From Apostichopus japonicus (Eukaryota > Echinodermata > Holothuroidea > Aspidochirotida > Stichopodidae), in the NCBI RefSeq assembly GCF_037975245.1, contig NC_092569.1:9125001-9189000 (forward strand): 64,000 bases of DNA, given 5' to 3'. Position numbers and translations under genes: made by a program. The notes under the pieces were generated by a model. It was not told where the DNA came from, ran no database searches, and was given only the letters and a program-made list of their open reading frames with translations. Below are positions 35,880 to 48,321 of this stretch, one piece after another (the stretch's first letter is position 1; every line of letters starts with the position of its first letter).

Positions 35880-36290
35880 AGGCCCTATTTCATAAAAGTT
35901 AAGAACATTCTTATCTTGGACTTAAGAAAAATAATCTTTCTTAAGTCTGTAATTGTTCTTAACTTTAAGAACATTCTTATCTTCTAATTCATAAAGCAAC
36001 TTAAGAAGAATTTATTCTTATCTTTGTCCTGAAATCGTTCTTAACTTTAAGAATGATCAGCATCACACTTAAGTATGTTCTTAAGTGTCACATGTCAATT
36101 AGGCGGGAAATTGTCAATCAAAACACATCAATGCTAATTTAGGTGTTTAATGTGTATGCTAATGTTGGCTATGTATATTGCTTTTGGGCTGCTTGAGAGA
36201 GAAAACCAACGAGCTCTACGAAGGGAAAGCTCTACGAAGGACAGAACCAACCCATTATATCAATGGACAGACCGATAGATGCATTGTAAG
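35880..36290 (+). mobile_element. PIF/Harbinger-like element, 5' part
   Basis: It begins ggccctatttcataaa followed by several ttaagaacattctta palindromes (35900-36085). Then about 36205-36290, in one frame, reads ENQRALRRESSTKDRTNPL, resembling the start of Harbinger nucleases (RRALRRE..RDR.NPLD), and ends at a donor-like tgtaagta. The rest of the transposase is absent, so the element is truncated or continues degenerately. Assigned from memory of the family's N-terminal pattern only. Confidence 0.5.
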
Positions 36291-36379
36291 TACCGGTTCA
36301 GTAGACTTGCGTGCATCAACATCATTGATATGCTTCAAAATGATATTTCTTTTAAGCATATGCCCTACTTAATATAGGA

Positions 36380-37465
36380 TAGGCTATAATAGGAGTGGGT
36401 GGTGTTGGGATGGCAATCACAGCTACTACAATGGGGGTAACTATAGAAAGTTTCATTTCTGACTGGGGTCGGAGGGAGGGGGAAGGGTAGAACTCCTTGA
36501 CGCAAGGTTGGGGGAGGGGGCAGAACCGTTCTTGACGGAAAGTCGTACTGTTGCCCGACTCAGACCGTCGTCCTGGTGAGGGGTCTAAGGGGGTATCCCC
36601 TCCCCTTTGAAAAGTTTGGTTTTTATATGGGGGATTTGCACAGATTTTTTGCCTGTATCTTAGGTTTTCAGATTTTTTTAGGGGCTAACAGCCCCACCTC
36701 GTACGGGGCGGATCCGGATTTTTTGGGCGGCAGCAAGTTTAACCGTTTAGGTTTATTTGTGATCGCTGTCCTGGGGGAGATATAATCTGGTGCTATTGCA
36801 ACTTTTGAAGCGAATTAATTTAAAAAATAGTTTCTTGCCAAAAGGTTCCTAAACTGTTATGTTACTGTTATGTATGAAAACAATTCAATACAAACCATTT
36901 TGGCAAAGAATCAAGAACTTGGTTAAGTGTGACGTACCGGAACGGTTTGCATTGACTTTGTATATGAAGAACTCATTTGAAGCTAGCGAACATGGTAGAC
37001 CCACCCAATAACAAAAATAGTACACAAAACGCAGAATTGAAGCTGGCAAACAGTTTTATTCTATCTTCAAAATCATACCAAGTTTTGTACGGTGGAGTAT
37101 AAGAATCGCAAGAAACAAATTGTTAAAGTTGACAAGTAAAACGTGGTTAAAATGGATGATTTTTGGTCAATTTTAACTGAAACTTGCAAATACTTAGGTT
37201 TTTCACAAGAATATACAAATAGTCCTAGTTGGAAAATTTAGAAATTGTGCACAACGATTTTTTAATTAAAAAAAACGTTGGGGACCCCTCTAAAAATATA
37301 CAATTTTCGCTTGAAAAATGTTTTCATGTGCATCACCCTATATAGACAGAGATTTCCCTACATAAAGATATGTAAACATTTATATATAAACTTTTGCCCC
37401 CCTGTCGGGGCTGCCCCCCCCCCGTCAGGGCTTCCCCCTCCCCGCCGCCACTGTCAGATTTTTTA
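36380..37465. mobile_element. mosaic of unclassified hAT-like repeat
   Basis: G-rich then C-rich blocks surround AT-rich sequence, with hAT-like tokens such as ggggcggatccggattttt (36705) and ccgccactgtcag (37445-37457). Sequence 36950-37190 is the reverse complement of 53490-53735 inside the element at 53334-54716, for example around the shared cttatactccacc block. Exact borders and target duplication were not resolved. Confidence 0.5.
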
Positions 37466-38165
37466 ACGGAAATCTATGACTTTATACATTTTTATTTGAC
37501 AAGTGAATTGTAAATTTGTTTAATTATAAAGAATATAAACTGACTTTTACAATAGCATTCACGGCAAAAGATATTAAAGGGCAATTCCTCTCTTATAAGA
37601 CTCAAATAAACGTAGAATGTGGCAATTTGGAATGCTTGAGTTATAACAGTAGACCATACACAAATTTCTGAAGGGACTCAGATTGCACGACTGAAGAACA
37701 TGCAATGAATGGGCAGGCAGGCAATATAGGATGATTTGTTTTCAGCACAGAAGTTTGCAGTCTCGAGGGTGACGTGAGAGCTATGCCCTTCAACTAGCAG
37801 GATTATAGGGAACGTGATGTCCTCTCTCTTATCACTCGGTCAAAACAAATTGGCGATCCTTTAGTAATAAACTTCCGTGTTAATCCAGTCTTTAAACAGT
37901 GGCATTTTCCACCTTGTTTATTTGAAACAGCCTTTTTATGCACGGGCTGTTGTCAGTGTGTCCCTTTGCATACTGCATTTTATATTGAGGTAGCACAAGG
38001 GTGGATGATTGGTGTAGCCGGTTTGTGAAGTAAAGGTGCTTAAGTAATGTGGTGCAGGACTGATTGGCTATTGACAACAAAGCCAAGGGAAGGACGAATT
38101 GAAGTGCGTCTTCTTTTTGTTCTAAATCGTTTGTCACGAAACTGCTGAATAACCCAATGAAGGTT
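37466..38165. other. no gene recognised
   Basis: Unique-looking sequence between the repeat mosaic and the duplicated segment that starts at 38166. The reverse-strand ORF at 37892-38206 has no recognisable domain. Confidence 0.4.
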
Positions 38166-39048
38166 TTCAAAACTAAAGTGCTGCACATACCTTTTACATT
38201 ACCCATCAGAACTTAAAAAGGATATGACACTAATATCAATGGTACTTGTTTGGATTCGCTGAGAAAAATTTGTTAGAGACTAAATATCGTTCTTTGAAAT
38301 TGCCTTTGACAATATACAACCAATCAAACCAGCCTACCTTAAGTAGAATGATGATGATGATTCCATGTTTTGGTTGCATAGCGATGAAACAATTTAGGTA
38401 ACTACCAACCTTGTTCTCCTCTACATTTTGTCGTTACTCAACTTAGATTACATAAATCATACCGCTGTTCATTCGCCTATTGGTTTGAAAACTTACGTAC
38501 TCATACCTATTTACCGTGAAATTAGACATACAATGCAAACGTTTTGAAGTTTATGGAGATGGAACTCCCTTAAATATTAACAGTTCTCTAATTTCGTCAT
38601 ATGTTGGGTTTATTTATTTTTACAATGCCAAGGATTAGTTTATCTCCTTAACAGAATCAATTTGCTACAAGTAGGCACTCCGTGGAGTTTGATAATTGGG
38701 TGAGCATTAGTCACTAAGATATCGTGTAAAGGTAAGTTGGCCTGAAGGGACAAGACACGCACAGAATACAAACAGGTTAATGAGCATGGTGAGCACAAAG
38801 AGATAGATTTAAGGGGAGTAGTAGGCAATAAGGTGGAGAGAAGAGAGAAAGAAACCAACAGGGGAAGAGGAGAGGTAGGCTATAAACAGTGGAGGGACAA
38901 AGAGAGGATTAAGGGAAGGGGGTAGGGAATAAACTGGAGAAGGACAAGTACAGAAGGGTGTAGAAAAAAGGGTGGAAGAGAGCTATGATAAGAGGAGTAA
39001 TGGGGGGGGGGACAAGGGGAAAAGGAGGGAGGGGGATCAGAACAAAAG

Positions 39049-41500
39049 TTAGTCATGTCCTTCCTGAATTTTGAGCCCATAAGGTTGCATGGTGCGAAGG
39101 CGTTGCATCCACAGCCTTTCTTTGCTGATTCGTACTAGGCCACGACGGCTACCTAAAGATCCAATCCCCTGTAGGGATATGTCGTTAATGGTATGGTTGG
39201 GAAGGTTAAAGTGTTCTCCAACTGGGGTCTCAGTCTTCATGGTGTTGACTGTGGATCTGTGACCATAGAATCGCTTCTTGAGGGTAGTTTTAGTTTCGCC
39301 AACATACTGGATGCCGCAAACTCTACAAGAAATCAGATATATGACATTAGTGTTTGTGCAAGTGATGTGACTCTTAGTCTTGTGTGTGGGTTGCATGCTG
39401 TGGCTAGTGATGGAATTGAATTCAGCAATGTGGTGGCTGCAGATGATTCATCTCGAAGTACGATCACATTTGAAAGTACCATGCTGAATGGGTGCAGGGT
39501 TAGAAGTAAGAGGTGGAACAGCAGCACGCAGAAAAAGGTCTCGTAGGTTGCGGGGTCGTCTGTAGGCGATGATGGGTTTTTCAGGGACGGCTCGTTGGAG
39601 TCTATCTGAAGTGAGGAGAATGTTGTGGTTGTTAGAGGTGATTTTCTGAAGAGGAAGATTTGGGTGAAAAGTAACAACCAGGGTAGATGTAGATGATCTG
39701 GAAGGGAGCGGACTCTCTGAATGGCTTCACGCACCCTTCTGGCACTATGGCCCCTGGCAGTAAGGTGTTTCTCCAAAGCATATGTATGGCGAATGAAAGA
39801 GGAATTGTTAGAGCAAATGCGACGAAGACGAAGTGCTCGACTGTAGGCAATTCCAGACTTGCAGTGACGGGGATGGCAGTTTAAAGAATGGAAATACTGG
39901 TATGTGTCTGTTGGCTTGATGTATAATTCTGTAGAAAGAGAACCGTGTTCCTTGCGAACAGTCACATCGAGAGAGTTAACCTGTTGGTGAAAGTAAACAG
40001 ATGTGAATTTGATGGTGCTGTGGAAAGAATTGATGTGATTGATGAAGGTGAGCAGGCTATCCTCATCACTGGTCCAAACGATAAAAGATGTTATCAATGT
40101 AGCGCCACCAAGATAAGAGGACGGCAGGGAGCTGTACTGAGCATGCGTTCTTTAAGGCTAGACATAAACAGGCAAGCAAAGGAAGGAGCCATCCTGGTAC
40201 CCATGGCAGTCCCATGTCTTTGAAGGTAATGCTTGTTCATGAACGTGAAGTTGTTTTTGGTGAGAACCTGTTGCATGAGAACTTTGATGTCAGAGATGGG
40301 TGGACAAGGGTGGACCTTCGTAGACAGGGCTGCACACGTGGCTACTATACCTTCAGCATGAGCCATGTTAGTGTAAAGAGAAGTGAATTCTAAAGTACCG
40401 ATAATGGATGTACTAGGGATTTGGTTCTTGATATCTTCAAGTTTCCTGAGGAAATTTGGAGTGTCATGGATGTAAGAGTTAATCTGAGAAATAAAGGTTT
40501 GATGAAGTGGTCCACAAACAAGGATATTTTCTCGGTGGGGGAACCATTGCCTGAGAATATAGGCCTACCAGGGTTACCAGGCTTTCGAATTTTGGGCAGA
40601 AGATAAACCTGGCCGCCTTACAGTCTGTGGGAGAAAGAAAAGAAACAGCCTTCTTAGAGATCTGGTTCCGCTGGTATATATCAGTGATGGTCTGTTTTAT
40701 CTGCTGGGAGAAAATAACTGTGGGATCAGAATCAAGAAGAGTGTAAATATTGCTGTTGGAGAGATGACGCATGGCTTCTTTGATGCAATCCCGTCGATCC
40801 TGGATGACAACTGCAGAACCTTTGTCAGCTGGCTTGATGATAATGTCACCGCGAGACACCAGTGAGGAGAGTGATGTACGCTCATCTCTTCTGCGGAGAG
40901 GATCAAATGATGGAGGAGTAGGACATAAGTTGAGTCCTTTGGAGAGGAGCCTAAGGTCTGCACTGGTAAGAGTAAAATAAGATAAATTAACAACTGCAGT
41001 TGAGGATGGTGGTTCAGACTCAAGTGGAGTCTGGGGCAGTGGCGGAGCGTCCATACAGTCAGGGGGCGGATGCCCCCCCCCCCCCCCCGACGGACTCAAA
41101 TGGACTGCTGGCGCCCTTTTCAACTCTTTACCACTTTTACTTATTCGCGATTATTGACTTTTTTATTGCGCTCTCATCTACCTATTGACATTTGTCACAT
41201 TTTGTTGGTGTAATTTGGCGATGACACCTATTTATTCTTCGTTTATCTGCAAATTGGCCCGGCCCGGAAAGGGTCATTTCCGGCGATCTAGGGAGTATCT
41301 TTACTCCAAAATCTCTGTACCCTACGTGCCAACCTTCGGTGGCGCTCCGCTTAGATAGTGTCGAAAGCGCCCATACAAACCATTTTCGCCCCTCCTGACC
41401 AATACCCCTAGCTCCGCCACTGGTCTGGGGCCGTCTAAAACGGTTGCAAGCGGTACGTTTGCGTCTTTTCTGAAGGTCAGTCATTTCTTATTTCTTCTTT
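39049..41500 (-). pseudogene. Penelope-like reverse transcriptase/GIY-YIG polyprotein, broken
   Basis: Read from right to left: GDIIIKPADKGSAVVIQ (40800-40870) is the N-terminal reverse-transcriptase block, HGTAMGTRMAPSFACLFM (about 40155-40220) the palm block, and RYIDN (40090-40104) the position of the YIDD catalytic box, here with D changed to N and followed by a one-base frameshift into IVWTSDEDS. The thumb region then carries LYIKPTDTYQYF and CKSGIAYSRALR. The C-terminus is a GIY-YIG nuclease (VIYLISC..CGIQYVGET..LKKRFYGH, 39260-39370). Several frame breaks and a hAT insertion mean it cannot make a full protein. Confidence 0.82.
41037..41422. mobile_element. hAT non-autonomous element with perfect 8-bp TSD
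   Basis: Inverted termini cagtggcggagc and gctccgccactg are flanked by exact gtctgggg copies (41029-41036 and 41423-41430). Removing it restores the Penelope-like reading frame across RFRRPQTPLESE on the minus strand. A C-run of about 16 lies near its left end. Confidence 0.93.
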
Positions 41501-42689
41501 CTGTGAGTTCAATGTTCTGCTGAGACAAACAAAAGTTAATTTTGTTAGTGTACTGAGTCCATTCATCATCGGTGCAGGATGACTGTAATTCAAGCTTCAA
41601 CCTCAGGATATCATCGTTGAGACTATCTAAGGACGATTGGCAGTGTTTGGTGAGGATGTTTATGAGACGGATGCTGTGTTAGACTCGGTTCCACTTATGG
41701 AGTCCTGGATGGAGTGTCCCTAGTGCTGGTTGGTGTGTAACCTGTAGACCTGAGAGAATCATGCGGGAGAGAGAGTAGAACCTGTAGTTGCAAAGATGGA
41801 AAGAATAGCGCTGGGATTTCTGCATCAATTTTCTGAGCTTCTGAAACAAAAGATAACGGTGAGACATGGTGAAAGCAGCGGGATGAGTAAATGATAAAAA
41901 TGAAATGAAAAACTGAAACACAAGAATACAAATACAAGTACAAATACAGGTAGATAAGGAGGATCACCCAAAGGGATACAGTAACAGAGCAGCTGAAATA
42001 AAAAATAAAATAAAAATAAGACATCAACACTATGAAGGCACTTTGACCGAGGTTGAATTAAAAGTAAGACCATATTCATTCAAGCAGTCGTTACTTTATA
42101 TTTGTCATAGTTTGTGACATTGATATGTCCTTAATAGCTAATAGTCTAAGAAGAGTTTTTTATTCTGATCAAATGTAAATATCCAGCAAGTTTCCAAGCA
42201 AATAACTATTGCTTACCGCACACATCTGAGACTTGATCTCCCTTGATAACGTGACCTTTAACGCTTGGTTTTAATTCATGCACTGTAAACTTGCAGATGC
42301 AGATATCCTATATGACTGTGTGTGTTTCGATATGCGCATAATGGAATAATTTGTTTGTTATTTCATCTCTGAACTATGACAAAAAATTACATCCCATGAA
42401 AAATCACTTACCTATCAAATTTGTCAAAAAGTCCAGTAAGCTTAATTTTTAAGGATGCGTTTTTAAAACATTTACGTAAACGCACAAAACTATGGCCGAT
42501 TCGGGACTAGGTATGAGATATAAAAAATAAAGCATAAATATTCAAAAGCAGACATTGGGAGTCAACTTTGATCGATTGAATTAAACTTATATCATACTTG
42601 AAAATTATTTAATTATTGTGGTCTGTATTGCTTGAAACCGAAATCGAACAGATAAGGTACTTGTTCTATACTAGGTTACTTTCAAGGTT

Positions 42690-42809
42690 ACTTTCAATTA
42701 TAAACATGAGTTGTTAGCTGTTGGATATCGTTCTTTATTTCCGCTTCAATCATAATATAAGTTCCTTGTATGTTACTGATCGTTTCATTCGTTGACGAAA
42801 TATTTCAAG
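42690..42809 (+). promoter_or_regulatory. conserved 5' flank / 5' UTR of the receptor copies
   Basis: Sequence from about 42697 (caattataaaca) through gttagctgttggatatcg to the start codon is shared with C (31615-31717) and E (59905-60021). The tataaa word lies about 100 bases before the ATG and could be a TATA-type core promoter. C keeps it; E has catagaca instead. A transcription start is not visible from sequence alone. Confidence 0.4.
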
Positions 42810-44040
42810 ATGGAATATTTCTTTACATTGGGTTGTTTTGTTCTGTTATTTGCACGTTGTCCAGCCTCGTCAAGTAAGTACAGTATTTCACGATAACTTA
42901 TTCCATGCTAGCCAGTTGTAAACTACACTGTATCTCGTCCATAGAGTCTTTATTCTGTTGATACATTACGCTTAGGTTATATCAGTTTGTGTTTCAATTG
43001 AGTATGGCCAAAAACACACTAGCTGACTCGTATAGGCCTATTGATCTAGTAGCCGAGTGAGTACTAATGTCACTCCATGCAACATTGATATCGCTTCGTC
43101 AGGTTAAACGTTGGTGTTCAAAACTGGTACGTAAAGAATATACATATGTCATGCTAGACGTATTCATTAATATGAGTGGTCTATACATTGAGACGTATTA
43201 ATAATATTAAATAATATTAACATATTAAAAACCTAACCATCAAATGGCACATTCTGAGATATCTAGTGACTGTTAATTAGGTATATTTAGGTAGCGCCAA
43301 AAGAAAAGTTTGTGCCAAAAAGTTCTCTGTGTGAGGTGGGGGAATCTGATTGCCCCAAATCTCAAGACTGAACCATTTCACCCTCCCCTAACCCCTCGGA
43401 CACGTCACTGCATCTTAACACAACCAAACAGGGTTGGTAAATGTATTTTGAACGTTCAATAATTATTGACAGATGCAAGGAACGACATAGCGCCTACGGT
43501 TCATCCAGCTCAAACAACAAAATGTCAACAATTTCTGTTTTGGATTCAGAAGTTAATAACACGCATACATTGATAACCAACCTGTTGTGATATGTTAAGC
43601 ATGTATCTTAGATTGAGAAGACATCAATGTTTGTCAAAAATGACATGGTTTGGTTGACATATATGGTTTACGTAGTCCCAACTCAGTAAACAGCTTTGTA
43701 AGGCCACAATATCCATCAGCTTACCATGAGTCATGACCGCCACGCTTGAAGGATTAGGCAGCGGCGCAGCAAGTGGGGACCTCAGGGAAAGTGAAGTCAT
43801 TCTGAAATTTTCTATTATGAATCGGGGACGAAAAACCTTTGCAAATACCGGAAAGGATAACCATGATATATTATACTCGATAGATATTTCTTTCTACATG
43901 ACCGTGTGGTCTGCTTCACAATATTCGATTCATTGCTGTAACATTGTGACGTCGACAGAGTCAGCTTGGCTAGGCAGCCTGATTCTCCTTCGTATAGTGT
44001 TTAGTGAATGTTGTGCGAACTATTTCACTACTGTAGTAAA

Positions 44041-44314
44041 CAAGCGTAGCGAGGAATTTGCCAAGGGAGGGCGAAACTTTAGGCAAACTATCAGAACCGT
44101 AGATACGGCCTTGCAAACTATCTAAGCGTAGCCTAAATTTTGACTGAAAATTCCTCCCAGATCGCTGTAAATGGCACTTCCCAGGCTTGTTAGTTGCATC
44201 TTAGCATTTCATCTTTTGAAGTTAATAGCGATATCATAAAAACATACACAAAATTATGCTCAAGGGGGGAGAAGCCGCGGCTGCCCTCCCCCTCCCCCTC
44301 CGGCTAGGGGCCTG
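44041..44314. mobile_element. hAT-like insertion, 274 bp, perfect 8-bp TSD
   Basis: Exact gtagtaaa copies flank it (44033-44040 and 44315-44322). Copy C at about 33355 is the uninterrupted site. It carries part of the hairpin-core repeat (aagcgtagc near both 44042 and 44125) and ends tccggctaggggcctg. The terminal inverted repeats are poor, suggesting a deleted end. Confidence 0.8.
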
Positions 44315-45288
44315 GTAGTAAATCTTTTGCACGTATATAACGGAAAAGTGTTTCAGCTGAGCAAGAGGGATGGGTGGCAGGATGTAAGGTTGATCGGGAC
44401 AAAAGGGGAGTCGGAATGGGGACTAGATGTGCAAGTGTATATAGTTTATTCAAATGAGTGTTTCAGAGATGTTGTCAAAGGGCACCTTCTCATAGAACAT
44501 ATGTCAAGGAAAGGCCTCTAGTCATTTTTTGTTTTATAACCTCGAAATTTTGGACAACAATGAAACTTGGAGTCAAGATTTCCAAAGAGCACCCTAAGGC
44601 TGTGTTCAAAATTCATCCCTGAGTATAGTTTGATAATAAAGCATTTGGAAATTAAAGTGATGCATTGATCCTTGTTTAAATTTGTATAATATAGCCAACA
44701 TCGTATTTACTTTTGTTGTCAATAATGTTGCATGCTTCATTAAATTCATCACTTTGCCAAAATATAGAATTTGATTTAATATTTTAATACTTTCGCTTCA
44801 TATGACATTCATTTTCATATTTAGCTCTTACGCTTTCATAAAAACACATTGCTTAACAAATAGAGAGAACGACGTGATTGACCGTTCAATATTCTATAGT
44901 CTTAGTTTCGACTCAAAATGCAGCAGAATAAATATTTTACCATGATTTATAGTCTGTTAAAATGTCTTAAGTCTTGTTCTATTTTCGTAGCATGCAGAGA
45001 ATACATTGGATGTTTTCGTAAACCTTCTGATGTAATGAGGGAAAAAACCACTGATGCCATGATGACTGTTTCAATGTGCTCACGGAAATGCGCGGAACTG
45101 AATTATACAGTATACGGGTTGATATATGGTAATAGATGTCACTGTGGAACGATTACTGATGTCGGTAATATTACACGTGATATGGAACCTGCTTCCCAGT
45201 GTAATACGCTATGCAGAGGGGTAGATAGATGTGGAGCAAACAAACACATGGCTGTGTACAAAGGTAAACATTCGTCTCTGTTATATAC

Positions 45289-46080
45289 AATCTTATCTTA
45301 TCTAGCCTATTTCGCTCCACTGCAGTAGGAAGGCCAGTTCACCAATTTTCCAATTAACTCTGCCCTGAGCCTTTCTCTTCCATGTGACCCCACCATATTC
45401 TCTTTTGTCATCCACCCATTTCCTACTCTGCCTACCTCTGCCTCTAACATAACCCCTTAGTGTCCAACCTGTCAATTTATGTGCCCATCTCGTATCTTGA
45501 CATCTAGCTATATTCCCTGCCCATCTCCACTTCTTTTGCTTTATGACATGGATAATATCCAATATTTCTCAAGTCCTGGTTTCTGAATTTATCCTTTCTT
45601 AAACTAAAAAGAAAATAAACCTTTTAGCAAACTGCTTATCCACTAGAGAGCCTGTGTAAGAGAATGTGTAAAAGTAAGTTGACCTGACGTTTCGATCCTA
45701 GCAGGATCTTCTACAAAGGCTATATCCTTTCTTGTTACTCCCTCATACTTCTTCCTATTGCTTATTATTGCTTATATTATTCTAACCTCTCGGTAGTTCG
45801 TCCATGTCTCTGTTCCATAAGACATCACTGGGATAATTCATTGATTGAAGAGTTGTTTTTCGATGTCATTGGGAGGCTCTCATCCCACAATATGGAAATG
45901 AGCATGCCAAATTTCGCCCACGTCAGCTGGATACGTCTGTTTACATTTCTTACTGTGTCATTTTCCAAGGATATTCTTTTACCCGAGTGTACATATAACT
46001 GCCTACTTTATCTATAATTTCGCCATCAACTGTAATCGTGTAGACTTTGGATCTATATATTACTCATCATAACTTTTGTC
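45289..46080 (-). mobile_element. RTE-like LINE 3' fragment
   Basis: On the minus strand it reads VDGEIIDKVGSYMY (about 46000) through YGTETW-like remnants and then KWRWAGNIARCQDTRWAHKL..GRGRQSRKWVDD (45400-45550), the C-terminal tail typical of RTE-type endonuclease/reverse-transcriptase LINEs. Copies C and E lack it at this position. The catalytic part is absent (5' truncated). Its 3' end has an atctt run at 45290-45302. It is interrupted at 45601-45722. Confidence 0.75.
45601..45722. mobile_element. 122-bp short element inside the RTE fragment
   Basis: It is flanked by exact 11-bp copies of tatcctttctt (45590-45600 and 45723-45733). It contains gtaagttgacctgacg and a gatcctagcaggatc palindrome. 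Its aagtaagttgacctga resembles the edge of the Penelope-like element at 38729-38745 (aaggtaagttggcctga), so it may be a Penelope-derived fragment. Confidence 0.65.
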
Positions 46081-48321
46081 TTCTTCATGTTTAAAATTTA
46101 ATTGATATTGTTTCCCAATTACTTTCAATAATTTAATACAAGTAATGGTTACATCCAATTTTACACTACCATTTACGTCGTTAAATTTGTTCATTAGACT
46201 AAATATCCTTCGAAACAGGGAGTTGTTTTTAATTGATTCTTCGTCACCAGTGACGACATGAATGGTGGTAACAGACGATGCTACAGCTTGAGGCCCTGGA
46301 ACAATTTGGTGGAAATCATGGACCAAAGTCACTACGTGTTTTGTTCATAATGTAGGTCTATACTGAAGAAAGTAAGATTAGTTAAATTTATATCTCCATT
46401 CCCCGATCTGGCTCTCAGCAACTCCTTGTATATAAATCCTAGCACGGATTGAGTAACTCCCCGATCACTGATTAAAATCCGAGCATGGATTGAACAACTC
46501 TCCGATCACTGATGGCAATTACCATCACTCTCAAATGATCCAGTCCAAGGTTCGATTCCAAACGTTCCATGGCATAAGTGACGCATGATATAATTTAAAA
46601 AAATTGTAAATTATTCATGTTCCTTAGGCAATGAGTATAAAGGATGCTATGACGACAGCGGTCAACATTCCACATTTAATCCAATAAATGACTTGACACT
46701 TGAAGTTTGTGCTGACGAGTGCAGGAATTCAACTTTCTGGAGTGTCCTTCACGTTAATAAATGTTCCTGCCGGTCCCAGATACCACCAAATTCAACACGA
46801 AAAGATGACAAACATTGTAAAGACAAAGGAGAAAAGTGAACTGGTGGAGAGAAGTGCGGAGGAAGCGGGTATATTGACCTCTATGTTAATATAGCCTACC
46901 ATGGTAAGGTGTAAAATATATAATCATTCGGTGTCATTGGTTGTACAAATACAACCTTCTGAGTGGAGCACATCCCACACCTGCATTTACTACTTGATCC
47001 CTGCCCTGCCTCCTCATAGTTTAAGGAAACACGCACACACACGGTATCGAAACATACCTCTGTTTGTATCGTACAGAAAAACGTGTTCAAGCACAAGTTA
47101 TTCTCTCAGATGTGTCATTTACCTTTAAGATTCATTGATTTTTGAAAGTCTACCATTAAAAGTACAAAATTACATATGCACTATATACAGTCAAAGCTTG
47201 GTTGCATGATTTCCAAATATACATGTAATCATGTCGTTGGGCCCTACAATCTATATATATTCCTAGTTTAAAATGACATAATATTGCACAACGTTCGCAG
47301 TTTGTAAAACATGTTTTAGGGAATCCGATTCCATCAATTTCAAGGGTAAACTTCATATAATTAAAATAAATATAAATTAATGGCACGGAACTTCAACTTA
47401 TAGAACCTGGCTCTTGCGGAACAGGCAAGGGCTGTAGACACATAAGTTGTCTTATAGTTAGAGCAAGTGACATCCAGTTAAATGTGAATACCGCATTATT
47501 CGATCACGGCTAAAAAATTACAACAAGTTTCTGCACGTCTAATGAATCTTTAACTGTTAACAAATTTCATCAAAGGCATGTAAAAACCTTCCGCCTTGTT
47601 TCATCATTTAAATATTGCCTTGACTTCCATGCTTAGATTTTAGAGATCGAACCTGGTTACTTGTCGGGATATAAACATGGGAAGATCCCGCAAGAAAATC
47701 CTAATTGAGCAATTTTAGTATGGAATGTGGAAACATCGCTATAAATTTTTCAGTGGTCTAGACTACTGTTCTCATAAGCTAGTAAGCTGTATATGTTTTG
47801 ACACGATGAGTTGCTTCTTTGAGAGATACAAAATTTGCTAAGCAGTGTTAATAGTAAACGAGAAAGTTCATGAAAGCATGTACAAGTCATCAATGTTAAT
47901 TTCTATATGTCATTTAATAATGTTTGTGCATCCATTTATCCCGCCGCACACTACCAGACTCAACTCGTCCGTCGTTAATCTAGTTTGCGATTGTCGTGAA
48001 GAATCCAATAACTAACAACCAGTCCCGCACATCGAACGACAAATAAGCACAAATCAACTGCTTACTGTTAACGATCGATGCTCGATTAGGTCACATACGC
48101 AATTGATTAACTTTACTTGGTTAAACTTTTAAGACTATGCAGTTTTAGCCGTGAACCGTGATACACTGCCAGTCGTGAAACGATACATATTCCGACGTTC
48201 CGACTGAAATCGACGCGACTTTAAAGTGTCAATATCTTGAATGGTCATAGTATCAAGTCCACTCACACTGCCCACAATCAATCAGGTAGTTTGCGGCGGG
48301 CCTTAGGTTTTTGAAAATCAT

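Larger units (their letters stand above)
38724..42017 (-). mobile_element. Penelope-like retroelement with GIY-YIG endonuclease, 3.3 kb
   Basis: Compared with the uninterrupted paralogue at about 28110 (aagatgtcatcac), the site is split here, with aagatatc at 38716-38723 and aagacatc at 42018-42025 as an imperfect target duplication. On the minus strand it encodes a Penelope-type reverse transcriptase followed by a GIY-YIG nuclease. The stretch beyond the coding part (38870-39050 on the window) is a G/A-rich run with a G tract. The element is interrupted by a hAT copy at 41037-41422 in its N-terminal coding part. Confidence 0.85.

Noticed and set aside
39193-40223. Plus-strand ORFs at 39193-39546 and 39945-40223
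   Set aside because: They lie opposite the Penelope-like coding sequence, which has clear GIY-YIG and reverse-transcriptase motifs on the minus strand.
41695-42079. Overlapping minus-strand ORFs rich in Leu, Phe and Tyr
   Set aside because: Composed of (caaata/gta)n-like repetitive sequence in the leading part of the Penelope-like element; no domain.
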